Below, in pieces: positions 60,469-64,000 of a stretch of DNA of 64,000 bases. Below the pieces are notes generated by a model. The model did no database searches and had not been told where the DNA came from. It worked only from the letters and a program-made list of their open reading frames with translations. The stretch covers positions 83,044,259-83,108,258 of the forward strand of contig CM060680.1 of NCBI GenBank assembly GCA_030686995.1. Direction: 5' to 3'. Both the position numbers and the translations under genes were made by a program. The stretch's first letter is position 1. Every line of letters starts with the position of its first letter. The DNA comes from Artemisia argyi (Eukaryota; Streptophyta; Magnoliopsida; Asterales; Asteraceae).

Positions 60469-63458
60469 TGTCACACCCCCAAAATACCTGAATGGCAGCG
60501 GAATGGAATGCCTGAGGGTGTAACGGTCATAGCATACAAACAAAGATATATTGAACGACCTAAAGTGTCGTTTAGAAAATACATCGTTTGATTCATTCAA
60601 AATATTCAAAGTTATAAAACATAGGTCCCAAAAGTTGGAAAAGGTTTAAGGAAATAATTTAGTACAATCAAACGATAGTTCATAAGTGCATGAAATCCAA
60701 AAAGAGATGCGTCATCCTTGATACACAAAATGACTCCATGCATGCCATGAGAATATGCCTTAGTTACCTGAGAAATACATTGCGAAAACGGTCAACATAA
60801 AGTTGGTGAATAATCATAGGTTTATAAGTAAATCGTATGTACATAAGCCACAAGTATAAAGTAAAGTGACAAAATGTCAAAAAGCTACATTGTCTCTTAA
60901 GCTCATGACCCCGAAGCTAGACGTTACTTTGGCCCCAAAGGAGTGTTTACCAGACACTCTAATATATTAGAAATGAAATGCATTCGTTTTCCTTATGGAG
61001 CAACCCAAACACGAATGGAGGAGTCACCCTCGATAGATCTATCCAGTCACCCTCGCTTGCATCTTAATTAACGGTCCATGATATAAAAGGGGACTTCATG
61101 TGGTAGTAAGGCAACTTAAGCAATGTACGAAGTTTAATACTTGGGCATGTACAAAAAATAATTGTACAATGTATTCTCCCCCGTGGGATTTGAAATCAAA
61201 TAAGTAATTAAAACGGGGCTATGAAGACTCACCTCGAAGTGATGGTACAAAGATGGTACAATGATGTAAAAGTAGTCGGGACAATGAGACGCGAACACTA
61301 GCCGCAACCTAAATGAATAATCGCGATCTAATTAAGATCAAGCCGTAATGAAATGAATGCACATGCACATGATACCCATACCACTCGTAATTTGGAAATA
61401 CTAGTTATTGTCATAGTAAAATAGTTTCCATACTTAGGAAAAATAAGTCCATATATAGAAGTATATAACTTGTCGTATTATCTCGTATGAAAATGTTAGC
61501 GTTAAATTCCTCGTCTTGAAGACCTTAAAATAATGTCGTTAAGTCGTATAAATATTCTCTTGGGTCATACGTATTCATTTGCTAAGAATATAGTCCTTAG
61601 TAATATTTCTAGAAAATATACCATTTAGTGCGTAAGTTATTATTTTTATTTGTGACCAAATATATATATAGTTTTGACGATGTTAAAACGGGTATAACTT
61701 GGTCGTTTTAAGCTCATTTACCTTGTTCTTTATATCCATGGATTCGTTTTTGTATATACTAATATATTTTGGATAACTCGGCTCCTCTAGGTTACGTTTA
61801 ACACCTCTTTCTGTCCGTCGAAAACTGCCAAACAGCATGCAGTTTTTATAAAAATAGTTTTCGTCGTTAAATTTGCAAAAATCATATCTCCTTCGTTATA
61901 AGCTCGTTTTAATCCATTCTTTCGCCTAAAGTTTCGTTTTTGAAAGTATTTTCTAAATATTTGGTCAAAAATTAACCACCATATACTGATTTTCCCAAGA
62001 ATCAAAAATAGGGACAGTAGGTACTTCTATTGTTTCAAAAATCATTTCTAGGGTTCTAATCTAGTTCCATCTTCAATTAAACCACTTTCAATCATCACAA
62101 AACTAGTCTAATCCTACCATAAACCTTCTTAGGGTGTCATGGGTCCTTAAACATCATCAATCTACTAGGTCTAACAAGGGTTTCTCATGTTTTCATTTCT
62201 AGGGCTCAAAGTTAAATATGTACAAAATAGAGTGGTATAAACCATTATATGCATGAGTTCTTGTAAGAAAAGTATATAACCATAGTAATAACTTGTAAAA
62301 ATTATAGAAATGAGTTTGTTAACTTACTTGAAGGTTTAGGGAGTTTAGATGATGAAAAACCTACTAATCCTTGAGTTTCTATTTCAAAACTCCAACAAGG
62401 ATGACTAAGTGAACAAGTTTATATCTAGATCTTGGAAAAATTGTTGTTCTTGCTTCTTGGATCACCCTAGGCCGATTACACAAGAGAGAAAATGAGAGAA
62501 AAAGTTTACTAGCACTTAGATAAATATTTGTGAGAAAAATGGGATGAAAAGGTTTAATATATACTTAGAGACAATAGTTAGGTTAGCATTAAATTTGGTT
62601 GGTGAGATTTTAGCTTATTAGGACCAAGGGGGGGGGGGGGGGGGGTTGGCCGGCGCAAAAAGGAGGGAAAGGGGGGGGGGGGTTGTCTTGGGTTTTAATT
62701 AAAAAGTTAGTGGTAGAATTATGTAGTGTTAGTTTTAGGTTTTATCGGGTACCGGGTTTGTTAGAAATAAATTTTATTGAAGTTATTCGGGACATAATAA
62801 AGTCGTAAAAATTGTAAAAATATGTCGGGTACAAGTACGGAGAGTTCGGGTGATTATTGTTTAATTTTTGTGAAAACCGTCGAAATTAAATTAGACGTAC
62901 GATACGTAATAAATAAATTTCCAAAATACCGGGTAAATTAATATTATAATTTTTATATTATTAAATTGAATATAAAAATATATTGGGATAATAGTCGGGA
63001 GTGTCGGACATGTTAGTCACATTTATAGTTCGCGTATTAGTGTTTATTTAAATAAACATACGTAAATCGTTAATTATACCAAAAGTATTAATTTAGTTAT
63101 CCTACGAGTGGAATAGCATGCAAGTGCCCTAATGATGATATGCAGACTATTTCTAGTCCGTATGAAATGTCCCTGATAAAAATGCATGAATTCACTCCTG
63201 AACCAATACGGTTACGCGAATTTGAATACTCGTAAACTAAATTTACGATGACATGAGTAATGCACGTGAATAGTGGTTTTCTCTCGGAAATGAATAGTGT
63301 CAAGTGAATAGTAAAATTTCTGACTGTTTCTCGGAATGTCAAATTGACCTCAAAAATGATAAATAATAAAACGATGAATAGTGATCGATGAATAGTAATT
63401 TGTGAATAGTAGAATGTTGAAGTTTGGAAAAATGACCTGAAATTGTGGGGTGTGATAG
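60469..63458 (-). repeat. 3' LTR of a Ty3/gypsy chromovirus (Tekay/Del-like), minus strand
   Basis: On the plus strand it runs TGTCACACCCCC...GGGGTGTGATA, 2990 bp. Ends based on TGTCACACCCC and a length near 3 kb are typical of Del/Tekay chromoviruses. It lies directly downstream (minus strand) of the integrase end. It holds two G runs (18 and 12 bases) at 62628-62682. The 5' LTR is outside the window, so no duplication can be checked. Confidence 0.8.
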
Positions 63459-63491
63459 TCGCCCATCCAAAAAGGAATTCAGTCCCTGAAT
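63459..63491 (-). other. Chromovirus polypurine tract region
   Basis: On the minus strand TTTTTGGATGGGCGAC directly precedes the LTR, the usual form in Del/Tekay elements. Confidence 0.6.
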
Positions 63492-64000
63492 TCAGTTAGT
63501 GTTGGTCTCGGTAATAGGCTTGGTGAAAAGTTGTGGATACTTGCGTCGCATTTGGTCTTCTCGTTCCCAAGTAAACTCGGGTCCTCTTCGAGAATTCCAG
63601 CGAACCTTCACGATCGGAATTCGACTTTGTTTCAACTGTTTGATCTCGCGGTCCATTATTTCAACTGGTTCTTCCACAAAGTTAAGCTTGTCATCGAGTT
63701 GTATTTCTTCTAATGGTATAATGGCAGACTCGTTCGAAAGACATTTCTTGAGGTTCGAAACATGAAACGTGTTGTGTACGTTGCTAAGTTCTGACGGAAG
63801 TTCAAGTTTGTAAGCTACTGGACCAATCCTTTCCAGTATCTTAAACGGACCAATGTATCTCGGGTTCAACTTCCCGCGTTTTCCAAATCGTATCACGCCC
63901 TTCCAAGGCGAGACTTTCAACATGACTTTGTCTTCGACCTGCAATTCCAATGGTTTGCGTCAAACATCTGCGTAGCTTTTCTGTCGACTTCTAGCAGTTT
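63492..64000 (-). pseudogene. pol: Chromovirus Pol, C-terminal end of integrase with chromodomain (partial, one stop)
   Basis: The 152-codon frame from 63950 encodes the tail of a chromovirus integrase: the GPY/F region ([39 protein letters not shown]) and then a chromodomain-like end ([38 protein letters not shown]). Chromodomains direct insertion into certain chromatin. The frame upstream continues to the window edge (SRQKSYADV) but is cut by TGA at 63960-63962, so this copy is probably dead. The natural stop is at 63492-63494. The rest of pol lies outside the window. Confidence 0.9.

Overview
This is plant nuclear DNA made almost entirely of nested transposable elements. I see no intact host gene. 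The evidence is the plant-type LTR retrotransposons (Athila-like and chromovirus Ty3/gypsy, and Ty1/copia), a CACTA transposon holding fragments of several plant genes with GT-AG introns, and AT-rich sequence. From memory, the Athila-like Gag and the copia Gag with a long coiled coil resemble families common in Asteraceae. That lineage is a guess I could not check.

Layout. 1-3123 is the 3' part of an Athila-like element with its 3' LTR. 4278-5375 and 33091-33552 are two pieces of a diverged Athila-like LTR, split by a non-coding retrotransposon array of the form LTR-internal-LTR-internal-LTR (5376-33090). The array's middle LTR is split by a 12.8-kb CACTA transposon (8280-21041, TSD TAA). Its third LTR is split by a gag-only Athila-like element (24067-32081, TSD ATGCA). 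Then follow a hAT-type MITE (34548-35168), a solo copia LTR (35312-36617), and a minus-strand Athila-like element with a broken gag (36718-44566, TSD ATTCC). Next comes a copia remnant (about 45300-60468). It is split by a second solo LTR (46408-59857, TSD CATCC), which is itself split by a 12.2-kb copia element (47394-59560, TSD GAAGA) with gag and pol. The window ends in a minus-strand chromovirus: a roughly 3-kb LTR (60469-63458) and the C-terminal end of its integrase.

The main discovery is the CACTA element. It has CACTAG...CTAGTG termini, a 3-bp target duplication, and 180-bp subterminal repeat arrays, but no visible transposase. Between the arrays it carries recognisable pieces of at least seven unrelated genes. 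On the minus strand these are CHD1-type remodeler, NOB1, SIZ1 and a PPR protein. On the plus strand they are V-ATPase subunit G, S-adenosylmethionine carrier and an AIRP2-like RING E3 ligase. Many pieces keep splice sites. On the minus strand the SIZ1, PPR and an unidentified segment form one open frame across four exons. It is therefore a large Pack-CACTA.

All boundaries, TSDs and motifs were read by eye. Family names rest on remembered motifs, not on a search.
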